Made by a program: the position numbers and the translations under genes. From positions 1-33,572 of the forward strand of contig JAAYXB010000026.1 of NCBI GenBank assembly GCA_012516125.1: a stretch of DNA of 33,572 nt, written 5' to 3'. This document shows positions 7,064-14,331 of this stretch, piece after piece. The notes beneath the pieces were generated by a model. That model saw only the letters and a list, made by a program, of their open reading frames with translations, made no database searches and was not told the DNA's origin. Numbering within the stretch: position 1 is the first letter of the stretch; each line of letters opens with the position of its first letter. The stretch is from Bacillota bacterium (GTDB lineage: Bacteria > Bacillota > SHA-98 > UBA4971).

Positions 7064-8764
7064 CTACTTCTTCGGAGGGTTCAACCTCCAGTAAATGGGG
7101 TTCTTGATCAGGCGCACGTACTCGCCGGGTTTGTACTCCTTGAGTATGAACGGACCGGTGCCGATGACCTTGGTGAGGCCCTTCACTTTCGGGTGGGGCT
7201 CAAGCCACGGCTGGAAGCCCTTCCAGTCCTTCACGTTCTCCCAGATGTGCTTGGGCAGGAACGAGTACGCTGCGTGATACAGGTGCCAGTAGCTGACGGT
7301 GCTGAAGTACACTATCGCGGTGTACGGGTCGGGCGTTTCAACTTTCACGATATCCTGCAGGTCGCTGATGTACAACGGGACCTCGTTCTTCTTGAGGTAC
7401 TCTATCGTGAACTTGATATCAGCGGACGTGAACGGCTCGCCGTCCTGCCACTTGACGCCCTTCTCCAGGAACCACGTGACCTTTGTGCCCTTCTTGCCAG
7501 GCTCAGGCTCCCAGGTTTCCACCTTCCAGCTCTTCGCAAGCCACGGCATGTCCTCGAGGGTCTCGGGGTTCACCGCCAATAGGCCATCGCCGATCCTGCC
7601 GAGGACCTCCCACTCATACGCAGAGCTTGCGACGCACATGTTCAGGTTCTTGGGCTCCTCCGGCAGCAGCCACCGGATCGTGCCGCCCGGTCCCTGCACA
7701 CGACGGATGTTGAGGGTGGTCCACCCGTTGTTGTACTGGGCGGCGCCGTAGCCCAACATCGGCACGTACCCTGTCACCATATCCTTGCGCCACGCGTCCA
7801 TGTACGGACGAGAGTATAGCGTGACGTAAGGGAGCTTCTGCGACAGGATCACCTGCGCCTTGGCCGCAGCAGCCTTGGCGGTCTCAAGGTCTGGTGGGTA
7901 GTACACGGCCTCGACGGCCTTGTCGAGCTCTGGGTCGCGGATACCGGGCGTGTTGTACCCAGCCTCTACATCCTGCGACGAATGGAAGAACGTATAGAGG
8001 TAGTCAGGAATCCGGCTAAGGCCCCAGGCCAGCACGTACATATCGAAGTCGAACACGTCGATCTTCTCGAGCATGACCGGGAAATCCATTGGCTCCGGAT
8101 CCACTGGGAGGCCGATGGCCTTTGCAGCCTCGGCGATCATCTTGCCGAGCTCAGCAGAGGTGGGCGCTACCTCATACGTGGGGGTGAATATCTTCATCTT
8201 CCGGAGCGGTTTTCCGGTCTTGGGATCGATCCTGACGCCGGTGGCCTTGTCCAGCTTATAGCCAGCCTTGTCCAGTATCTCCTTGGCCTTCTCCGGGTTA
8301 TAAGGGTACTGCGGCACGTTGGGGTTGTGGAAAGGCGATGACTGCGGCACGAAACTCGTAAGCGGCAGCATGTACCCCTGGAAAAGCTGGTTTATGATCT
8401 GCTCGCGGTTGGTGACGTGCGCAATAGCCTGGCGAACGGCAACGTCATCGAGCGGGCCACGGCGCATGTTGAAGCACAGGTAGAACATGTGGAACCCGAG
8501 GTTCACGGTGATGTCGGCGTTCGGGTTCTGCTTGACCTTGTTGATGTCCCCAGGCCTTGTGAGCCCCGGAAGCACCACACTCTCACCGCGCTCGAACGCA
8601 ATGAGCTGAGCTTCGCTATCCTTGATGATGGGCATGATGATCTGGTCGACACGGGGGCCCCAGGGCTCCCATTTCACCTTCTTCTCCTGGGCAGCCACTA
8701 TCGTGGTAGCCAGGGCCAGGACAAGCAACAACGCTACGGGGACAAGAAACTTTCTCGCTCTCAT
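7064..8764 (-). CDS. Peptide-binding protein, family 5, circularly permuted
   Basis: 566 residues with an export signal (basic start, hydrophobic 7-24, cut near A-A-Q). The sequence is typical of the SBP_bac_5 family, but the order is reversed. After the signal comes what is normally the C-terminal half: from DSEAQL at 49, through FNMRRGPLDDVAVRQA at 98-113 and Y-N-P-E-K-A at 155-160, to LPYVTLYSRPY at 311-321. Then comes what is normally the mature N-terminus, GGTIRWLLPEEPKNLN at 360-375. It continues through KGVKWQDGEPFTSADIKF (435-452) and ends at GTGPFILKEYKPGEY / NPIYWRLNPPKK, where the usual protein would run on into DSEAQL. All parts are present once. The start has AAGGAGG. It is the first gene of the transporter operon. 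Confidence 0.9.
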   Translation of the reverse strand: MRARKFLVPVALLLVLALATTIVAAQEKKVKWEPWGPRVDQIIMPIIKDSEAQLIAFERGESVVLPGLTRPGDINKVKQNPNADITVNLGFHMFYLCFNMRRGPLDDVAVRQAIAHVTNREQIINQLFQGYMLPLTSFVPQSSPFHNPNVPQYPYNPEKAKEILDKAGYKLDKATGVRIDPKTGKPLRKMKIFTPTYEVAPTSAELGKMIAEAAKAIGLPVDPEPMDFPVMLEKIDVFDFDMYVLAWGLSRIPDYLYTFFHSSQDVEAGYNTPGIRDPELDKAVEAVYYPPDLETAKAAAAKAQVILSQKLPYVTLYSRPYMDAWRKDMVTGYVPMLGYGAAQYNNGWTTLNIRRVQGPGGTIRWLLPEEPKNLNMCVASSAYEWEVLGRIGDGLLAVNPETLEDMPWLAKSWKVETWEPEPGKKGTKVTWFLEKGVKWQDGEPFTSADIKFTIEYLKKNEVPLYISDLQDIVKVETPDPYTAIVYFSTVSYWHLYHAAYSFLPKHIWENVKDWKGFQPWLEPHPKVKGLTKVIGTGPFILKEYKPGEYVRLIKNPIYWRLNPPKK

Positions 8765-9045
8765 CTCACTACCTCCTTCTTGTGGTCGTTCGGGGAATCA
8801 TTGACGATCCTCAGAAACGGCCTCTACCCGCTTGTTGCTTTTGTACCTGCGTTTCACCTCCCACTTCAAGCGTCTTGCAACTTGAGCCAGTGTGGACTTT
8901 GCGATGACCACCGGCATTTCCCACTGCAGATTATTCCACGGGAATCATGGAACTCCTTCTCAGCACTGGAAGAATGTCATACGAATTTCGTATTGCACCA
9001 GCGTGGGCAGGTATAACATCGCCCGCCCCCCTGCCACCCTCCTCG
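8765..9045. other. Regulatory region upstream of the peptide transporter operon
   Basis: 281 bases between the LiaF-like gene (stop at 9046) and the binding-protein gene, both on the minus strand. It holds the AAGGAGG ribosome site just upstream of 8764 and a perfect palindrome at 8979-8993. I found no near-consensus promoter, so the transporter promoter may depend on an activator. Confidence 0.4.
8979..8993. promoter_or_regulatory. Perfect palindrome ATACGAA-T-TTCGTAT, possible operator
   Basis: A 15-base sequence with two perfect 7-base arms around a single T, 215 bases upstream of the first gene of the peptide transporter operon. The AT-rich symmetric form suits a dimeric transcription factor. 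No second copy was noticed in the window and no matching family is assigned. Confidence 0.4.
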
Positions 9046-10134
9046 TCAGACATCTGTCCGCTCAGCCGCCATCGTGCGAACGCGCAGTTCGCCCGAGCCT
9101 ACGTCGGCGACGATCCTGAGCCTCACCTGGGCCGTGTCGAAATGCTCCGAGTGCTCGAACTTGTCGCCCCTGTAGCGCTGGCCCGCGATATACGCATCGC
9201 CTGATCCGATGCGGCCAGTGACGCTGAACCCGACCCCCTCTGGTATCCTGACCTCGAGAGATCCCGAGCCGACATCCAGCCTGACGTGGATCTCCCCGGG
9301 GTTCCACGTACCCTGGAGATCAACCATGGCATTCCCGGAGCCCACTTTCACCTCGACATTGCGTGGCTTGAGGTCACCGAGCCTGATGATGTCCACGCTT
9401 CCCGAGCCCACCTCGCAGGTGAAGTCCTCGCTTGCTTCGGCAAGAGACCGCGTCGCATGGCAAGACAGCGTACCGCTGTCGATATCGAGGCGTAGCTGTC
9501 GAACCTTCGTGCGCCCAAGCTCTACGGTGCCGTCTCCCGAGGTAAGATCCACGAGGATGTCGGTGGCGACGCCGGAGTCTGCGAGCTGGATCTCGTGTCT
9601 GGCCTGGGGAGACGGGAAGCGAATGCCGAACGTGCGGCCACCTTTCTCGGTGTAGTCCAGTACCAGCATTCCCCCTGACATCCTCTGGGAGAGGCGCGGC
9701 TCGTCCTCAGGCAGGTAGTAGGTTGCCTGCGTAAATAAAAAACCCGGCTTGTCGCTCTCGCCGATGGCCACCCGGCTGGACCCCAGCGACACGTGCAGCC
9801 GGACCGCCTCCGGCTGGTACGCCCGGGCCGACACCTCGAACGACTTGGTGCGGGCCTCGGACGCCCCCCATAGCGGTGTCTCGGAAACCCAGCCCGACGA
9901 GGCGGCGACTGCGGCCCCCACGATGAGCAGCAGGACGATGGCCGCGAACCAGCCGCCGCTCGCCCTGGCGCCGCTTCCCTCGAGAATCAGGGACACGCCG
10001 AAGACCACGAGAATGACTGGCCACAGAACGCGGATTGCGTCGCCAAGGCTCCAGTTGATAAGACCCAGGTTATTGGCGAGCAGGACCAGGCCGATCAGAA
10101 TGAGTACCACGGCGAACACTCGTCTTCCAGCCAT
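9046..10134 (-). CDS. LiaF-like membrane protein with beta-solenoid (toastrack) domain
   Basis: 362 residues when started at ATG 10132-10134, which is 8 bases after GAGGAG; the GTG three codons earlier would leave no room for a ribosome site. Three hydrophobic helices cover about residues 3-27, 35-53 and 61-82, resembling the LiaI/LiaF-type membrane module. The soluble remainder is made of repeated strands with glycine-rich turns such as VDLTSGDG, VGSGS, VGSGN, DVGSGSLEV and GSGDAYI. This matches DUF4097-like adhesin/toastrack domains. Such proteins often take part in envelope-stress sensing with a two-component or PspC-like partner, but none is encoded next to it here. The family call is good; the function is inferred. 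Confidence 0.75.
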   Translation of the reverse strand: MAGRRVFAVVLILIGLVLLANNLGLINWSLGDAIRVLWPVILVVFGVSLILEGSGARASGGWFAAIVLLLIVGAAVAASSGWVSETPLWGASEARTKSFEVSARAYQPEAVRLHVSLGSSRVAIGESDKPGFLFTQATYYLPEDEPRLSQRMSGGMLVLDYTEKGGRTFGIRFPSPQARHEIQLADSGVATDILVDLTSGDGTVELGRTKVRQLRLDIDSGTLSCHATRSLAEASEDFTCEVGSGSVDIIRLGDLKPRNVEVKVGSGNAMVDLQGTWNPGEIHVRLDVGSGSLEVRIPEGVGFSVTGRIGSGDAYIAGQRYRGDKFEHSEHFDTAQVRLRIVADVGSGELRVRTMAAERTDV

Positions 10135-10311
10135 TCGTATCACTCCTCACCTGTAACTGGCAGCAGGGTGATCACAGTCCCCGGCGAGGGGGCTTGTCTC
10201 CGTGCATCCTCAGTGAAGGTTGACGAGACCGCTGTCTTTTTCCAGGTTAATGCCTTACTGTGGCGCGTACTTCCATCACACAGCCGTTCTGGCAACGCAA
10301 GTTAGCAGTCA
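10135..10311. other. Intergenic stretch upstream of the LiaF-like gene
   Basis: With the adjoining repeat copy B and 46 further bases, this fills the gap of about 420 bases to dnaE2. It holds the ribosome site of the LiaF-like gene. No clear SigA promoter or RNA gene was seen in it. Confidence 0.35.
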
Positions 10312-10511
10312 CTAAGTGGGGGTGCAAAAATGCTCCCGACTTTTGGGAGGGGTTGCCGGTGATTGCACGAGGGGTGTCAAAATCCGGCTGCCTAGCCGGA
10401 CGGGCCGGATTTTGGCGAAGCGCGCCCCGCTTCGGGCGCCGTCCCCGAGTGCAACACCGGCAACCCGGCAGCTACTGGAAGAGGGGCGAGGACTAATGCA
10501 CCCTCACTTAG
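10312..10511 (+). repeat. Palindromic MITE-like repeat, full copy B
   Basis: A 200-bp unit with 14-bp terminal inverted repeats: CTAAGTGGGGGTGC at the left and GCACCCTCACTTAG at the right, one mismatch. An inner pair follows (GGTTGCCGGTG and CACCGGCAACC), then a perfect 10-bp core AAAATCCGGC (10379-10388) / GCCGGATTTT (10404-10413). The unit can therefore form one long cruciform or hairpin. It matches copy A at 1191-1389 in inverted orientation over its whole length, with long identical runs. It lies 46 bases beyond the stop codon of dnaE2, which itself contains a shortened copy. Confidence 0.88.
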
Positions 10512-10557
10512 GAAAGTCAACGGCCGTGTTCATTATCTCGAGCTTCGACTGAGTAGT

Positions 10558-13500
10558 TCAATGCTGGCAAGGAAGATCCTTTCGAATGCCGTGCGAAGTT
10601 AGGCTCACGATGTTCCCCCGCCGCTCCACGCGTCCCTCAACAACAAGGATTGGGCTCGTGAACATCACACCCCCGCACTGCCTGTATACGTCCTCGAACA
10701 CCGTCACGTCGATGAGGCCGGTCTCGTCCTCGAGCGAGAAGAAGACCACGATCCTTCCGCTTCGGGTCGGAGGGCGGTGCGGCCTTACCACCACTCCCGC
10801 CACCCGCACGCTCGTGCCCGACTCCATCTCTTTTGCGGCGGCAGCCGTGAGCACCCCTCCCCTCGCCAGGCGGCTACGATATAACTCCATCGGATGCTTC
10901 GTGGGATGGAGGCCGAGTATGTAGAACTCGTACTTGAACTTATCGACCTCGGAAAAGTCGGGGATATCCCCTAACGATCGAAGAGAGCCGCCGTCCCCGG
11001 CCTGCGTGCTCCGCACCTGCATGCCGGCTTCGGAAAAGGTGCCGACGCCGTCGCCAGTGCCAGTGCCAGTGCCGGCGTCAGCGGCAGCGGCAGCAGCAAC
11101 AGCAGCGGCAACAGCAGCGGCAGCGCCATCGTTGGGGCCGCGCCGCGGCTGCAGGGTCAGACCAGGGATGGCGGCGCGGCCATCGCCGCTTCCGCTCCTC
11201 TTCGGGCCCGCCGACTCACGCGACCGACCTCCCAACCGCTCCGCTCTCCGCAGCTGCCTTGCGATCTTCCAAAGCGCAGCCCTGCGGTTGGGACACAGGG
11301 AATCAAATGCGCCGCATAACACCAGATTTTCAAGGAGGTCCCGATCCACGGGCACCCGCGCGAAGAAGTCCTCGACGGAGGCATACCCCAGCGGCCCTCT
11401 GGATGCGACTATCCTTGCGGCCGTCTCCTCGCTCATGCCCCGCACTCTGAGAAGCCCCACGCGTATCGCGCCGTCCTCGACCGTGAACCTCTCGGCGCTC
11501 CTGTTTATGTCAACCGGCAGGATCCGGACCCCGCGCCGCCTGGCCTCCGCGCATATGGTGTTCGGCGGATAGAACCCCATCGGCTGGTTGTTCAGGATGG
11601 CCGTGTAAAACTCCGCAGGGAAATGGCGCAAGAGGTACGACGTCTTGTAGGCGGTGTCCGCAAAGGCCGCCGCGTGGGCCTCGCAGAAACCATATCCTGC
11701 GTATGCGACTATGTATGAAAGCACCGTCTCGGCGACCTCCCGGGGGGCCCCATGTTCCATCGCCTTCCTCACGAATTCCTTCCCTATCTCGTCCATCTCC
11801 GCCCTGGAGCGGTAGTGAGTCATCACTTTTCTCAGGCGGTCGGACTCCCCTGGAGTGAAGCCGGCTATCGCCGTTGCGATCTCGATTACCTGCTCCTGGT
11901 AGAGCACCACGCCGTACGTTTTCTTAAGGATCCTTTCAAGGCTGGGATGGACGTAAGTCACGTCTTCAAGCCCCCGCCTCCTTGCGACGAACGGCTCCAC
12001 CATGTTCCCCTGGACGGGACCCGGCCGGATGAGCGCGACGCTCGCCACGATGTCCTCAATGGTGCTCGCCCCGAGGCGTCCCTGGAGCGCGCGCTGCGCC
12101 GGACTTTCAAGCTGGAAGGCACCTATGGTTTCCCCGGCGTTCAGCATCTCGTATGTGGCCTCATCGTCGAGGGGAATGCGCTGGTAATCGACACCGCTCA
12201 GCTTCACGGAGTCTTCCACCGCCGCGAGCATGCGCAGCGACAGCAAATCGAGCTTGATGAGGCCGACCTCCTCCACGTCGTCCTTGTCGAACTGGGTGAT
12301 GACCACGCCGCGCGCCGCCATCTGCAAGGGGGTCACCCTCACGAGAGGCACCCGGCTTGCCACCACCCCGCCCAGGTGGGTACCGATGTGGCGCGGCACG
12401 CCCGCCAGGGCCTGGCATATATCGAACAGGCGAGAGTATTTCTCCACGTGGATGCCGCTTTCGCGAAGCTCGGGGTACCTCTCGAAGGCCGCTCTGATCT
12501 CGTCAGCACACATGTGCGGAAGGCGCTTCGCAAGCCGGTCTATGTCCCCTGAGGGCAGCCCCATGGCCTTGCCCACGTCGCGCACGGCAGACCTCGCTTG
12601 AAACGTGTTGAAGGTACATACCGTCGCCACACGCTCGGGACCGTACTTGCGCTGCAGGTAGTCTCGCACCTCATCTCGCCTGCGGGCATCGAAGTCGATG
12701 TCGATGTCAGGCTTCTGCGCCCGCTCAAGGCTGAGGAAACGCTCGAAGAGAAGGCCCCGGGCGATCGGGTCCACGCTGGTTATGAAAAGGCAATACGCCA
12801 CGGCGGAGTCTGCTGCGGAGCCCCTCCCCGCGAACCTGATCCCCTTTTGCCGGGCGAAACTCACAACGTCCCATACCATGAGAAAGTAGTCCTCATACCC
12901 GAGGGTGCATATGACGTCAAGCTCGTGGTCGAGCCTCGACCTTATCGCCGGGGTGATAGTCCCATAGCGCGATGAGGCGCCTTCGTATACAAGATGTCGG
13001 AGGTACTCGGCGGACGTCCCCGTCCCCCCTGGAGGGACAAAGGTTGGAAAGAGCCTCTGGTCGAGCAAAAGCCCGGGAGAGCACCGGTCGGCGATCTCGC
13101 CGGCGGCTGCTATCGCCTCAGGATAGCGGCGGAAAAGGGACGTCATCTCCTCGACAGGCTTCAAGTAGTTCTCGGCGTTGAGCCTTCGCTCAGGATGCAC
13201 ATCGTCGAGCCGCGTCAGCGTGCGGATACAGGTGAGGACGTCATGTATGGCAAAGTCTGATTTTTCGCAGTAGTGGACGTCGTTGGTAGCCACGACCCTC
13301 ACCCCGACTTCCTCCGCCAGCTCAATGAGGCGGGAGATGAGGTGGTCGCCACCTGGGATGGCGAGGTTCTGGAGTTCTATGTAGAAGCTGTCCCGCCCGA
13401 AGATGTGCACAAGCCGCCTGGCAAGCTCCAGCGCCTGCCTGTACCTGCCTGCGCGGACGAGCGCTGGGACGGCACCCCGCACGATGCACCCGGAAAGCGC

Positions 13501-14058
13501 TATGACCCCCTTGTGGTGCTCCTCAAGCGAGGACAGGGACACCCTCGGCGCCAGGCGGCGCTTGACAAACTCCGCCAAAACCCCGCTCCCCGACGCCGGG
13601 AGCGCTCGCCCGGGCGGCCCTAAGCGAAGGTTAGTTAATTCCTCCCGGTTTTCCAGCGGGTGTCGGGTTGCCGGTGTTGCACTCTCACTTATTATCGTAT
13701 CGCTGGGGCTCTTAGAAAACGGAGCTATGCCGTCGCCTGCGATGGCCCTCTCCCAGTCTCTCGACATATAAGCCTCGGTGAGGATCGTGCAGATGTTGGC
13801 ATAGCCCTCGGGACCTTCCGCCAGAAGTACCAGGTGGCTCCCGCCCTCGAGCGTGACCTCGACGCCGTGGATAGGCTTTATCCCGTGCTGCCGGGCGGCC
13901 CGGGCGAACCTTGCCGCCGCGCAGAGGTTGTCGTGGTCCGTGACGGCGATGGCCTCCATGTCAAGCTCCGCCGCGCCCCTCACAATGGCCTCGACGCTTG
14001 ACGCCCCATCAAGGAATGAGAAATGCGAGTGCACGTGGAGATGCGCGAACTTCCCCAT
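10558..14058 (-). CDS. dnaE2: DNA polymerase III alpha subunit, error-prone DnaE2/ImuC type
   Basis: 1166 residues. An N-terminal PHP domain (HLHVHSHFSFLDGAS at 7-20, then V-T-D-H-D) leads to the C-family polymerase core. PDIDIDF is at 450-456 and the third catalytic aspartate is in KLDLL near 604. The protein ends with an OB-fold domain (VRVAGVVVRPHRP onward) without the long C-terminal part of replicative DnaE, as in DnaE2/ImuC. Ordinary DnaE2 is about 1050-1080 residues. The extra length is explained by about 60 residues at 108-168, partly encoded by a repeat element, and an Ala/Gly-rich stretch at about 945-1040. It follows imuB and a DUF6504 gene behind an SOS promoter, so its expected role is lesion-bypass synthesis after DNA damage. 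Confidence 0.9.
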   Translation of the reverse strand: MGKFAHLHVHSHFSFLDGASSVEAIVRGAAELDMEAIAVTDHDNLCAAARFARAARQHGIKPIHGVEVTLEGGSHLVLLAEGPEGYANICTILTEAYMSRDWERAIAGDGIAPFSKSPSDTIISESATPATRHPLENREELTNLRLGPPGRALPASGSGVLAEFVKRRLAPRVSLSSLEEHHKGVIALSGCIVRGAVPALVRAGRYRQALELARRLVHIFGRDSFYIELQNLAIPGGDHLISRLIELAEEVGVRVVATNDVHYCEKSDFAIHDVLTCIRTLTRLDDVHPERRLNAENYLKPVEEMTSLFRRYPEAIAAAGEIADRCSPGLLLDQRLFPTFVPPGGTGTSAEYLRHLVYEGASSRYGTITPAIRSRLDHELDVICTLGYEDYFLMVWDVVSFARQKGIRFAGRGSAADSAVAYCLFITSVDPIARGLLFERFLSLERAQKPDIDIDFDARRRDEVRDYLQRKYGPERVATVCTFNTFQARSAVRDVGKAMGLPSGDIDRLAKRLPHMCADEIRAAFERYPELRESGIHVEKYSRLFDICQALAGVPRHIGTHLGGVVASRVPLVRVTPLQMAARGVVITQFDKDDVEEVGLIKLDLLSLRMLAAVEDSVKLSGVDYQRIPLDDEATYEMLNAGETIGAFQLESPAQRALQGRLGASTIEDIVASVALIRPGPVQGNMVEPFVARRRGLEDVTYVHPSLERILKKTYGVVLYQEQVIEIATAIAGFTPGESDRLRKVMTHYRSRAEMDEIGKEFVRKAMEHGAPREVAETVLSYIVAYAGYGFCEAHAAAFADTAYKTSYLLRHFPAEFYTAILNNQPMGFYPPNTICAEARRRGVRILPVDINRSAERFTVEDGAIRVGLLRVRGMSEETAARIVASRGPLGYASVEDFFARVPVDRDLLENLVLCGAFDSLCPNRRAALWKIARQLRRAERLGGRSRESAGPKRSGSGDGRAAIPGLTLQPRRGPNDGAAAAVAAAVAAAAAADAGTGTGTGDGVGTFSEAGMQVRSTQAGDGGSLRSLGDIPDFSEVDKFKYEFYILGLHPTKHPMELYRSRLARGGVLTAAAAKEMESGTSVRVAGVVVRPHRPPTRSGRIVVFFSLEDETGLIDVTVFEDVYRQCGGVMFTSPILVVEGRVERRGNIVSLTSHGIRKDLPCQH
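11053..11127 (-). repeat. Microsatellite-like GCC/AGC/GCAGCG tract inside dnaE2
   Basis: Runs of CAGTGC and of CAGCGG/CAGCAA units on the plus strand encode A-A-A-V-A-A-A and G-T-G-T-G-T-G in DnaE2 (about residues 977-1002). The tract is length-variable by nature and lies in a linker just before the C-terminal OB-fold region. Confidence 0.8.
13620..13692 (-). repeat. Shortened palindromic repeat inserted in frame in dnaE2
   Basis: About 73 bp related to the right-hand part of repeat copies A and B. In the dnaE2 direction it runs from ATAAGTGAGAGTGC through AACACCGGCAACCC to TTCGCTTAG, so terminal-repeat-like ends are kept and the middle is missing. It encodes DnaE2 residues 123-146 (ISESATPATRHPLENREE and on). 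The same frame of copy B gives SATPATRQLLEEGR and that of copy A gives SATPAIRQLREMRQ. The reading frame of the polymerase stays open across it. Confidence 0.82.
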
Positions 14059-14088
14059 GGCGCTTCGAACTCCCTCAACTATTTATGG

Positions 14089-14331
14089 CTAGTCGAAGAT
14101 CTTCGTAAGCTGCCAGGCGTCGTGCTCATCGCAACAGAGTTCGTATACTCCGCCGTTGTCTGCAAGCACGGCAAAAACGCGCCTCTCCCCTTCCCCCTGC
14201 CACCAGTCGCCTACCTCGCGCCACTCGTCAACAATGGAAAGCACCCGAAGCCATTTTCGTTTCCAGTAGAACCTCTCCGGGCGCCGGTCTCCTCGCATCA
14301 CAACCTGAAGCGACCTGTTTACTCTCCTCAT
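14089..14331 (-). CDS. DUF6504 family protein of the mutagenesis cassette
   Basis: 80 residues from ATG 14329-14331, chosen because GGGAGG lies 9 bases upstream. A TTG at 14382 would extend it but has no such site. The core R-F-Y-W-K-R-K-W-x-R-V, DEWREVGDWW and the final Y-E-L segment match DUF6504. That small domain is repeatedly found beside or fused to ImuB/DinB and DnaE2 genes; its molecular role is unknown to me. The gene starts inside the 3' end of imuB (about 100 bases overlap in another frame) and ends 30 bases before dnaE2. The three genes should form one transcript. Confidence 0.8.
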   Translation of the reverse strand: MRRVNRSLQVVMRGDRRPERFYWKRKWLRVLSIVDEWREVGDWWQGEGERRVFAVLADNGGVYELCCDEHDAWQLTKIFD

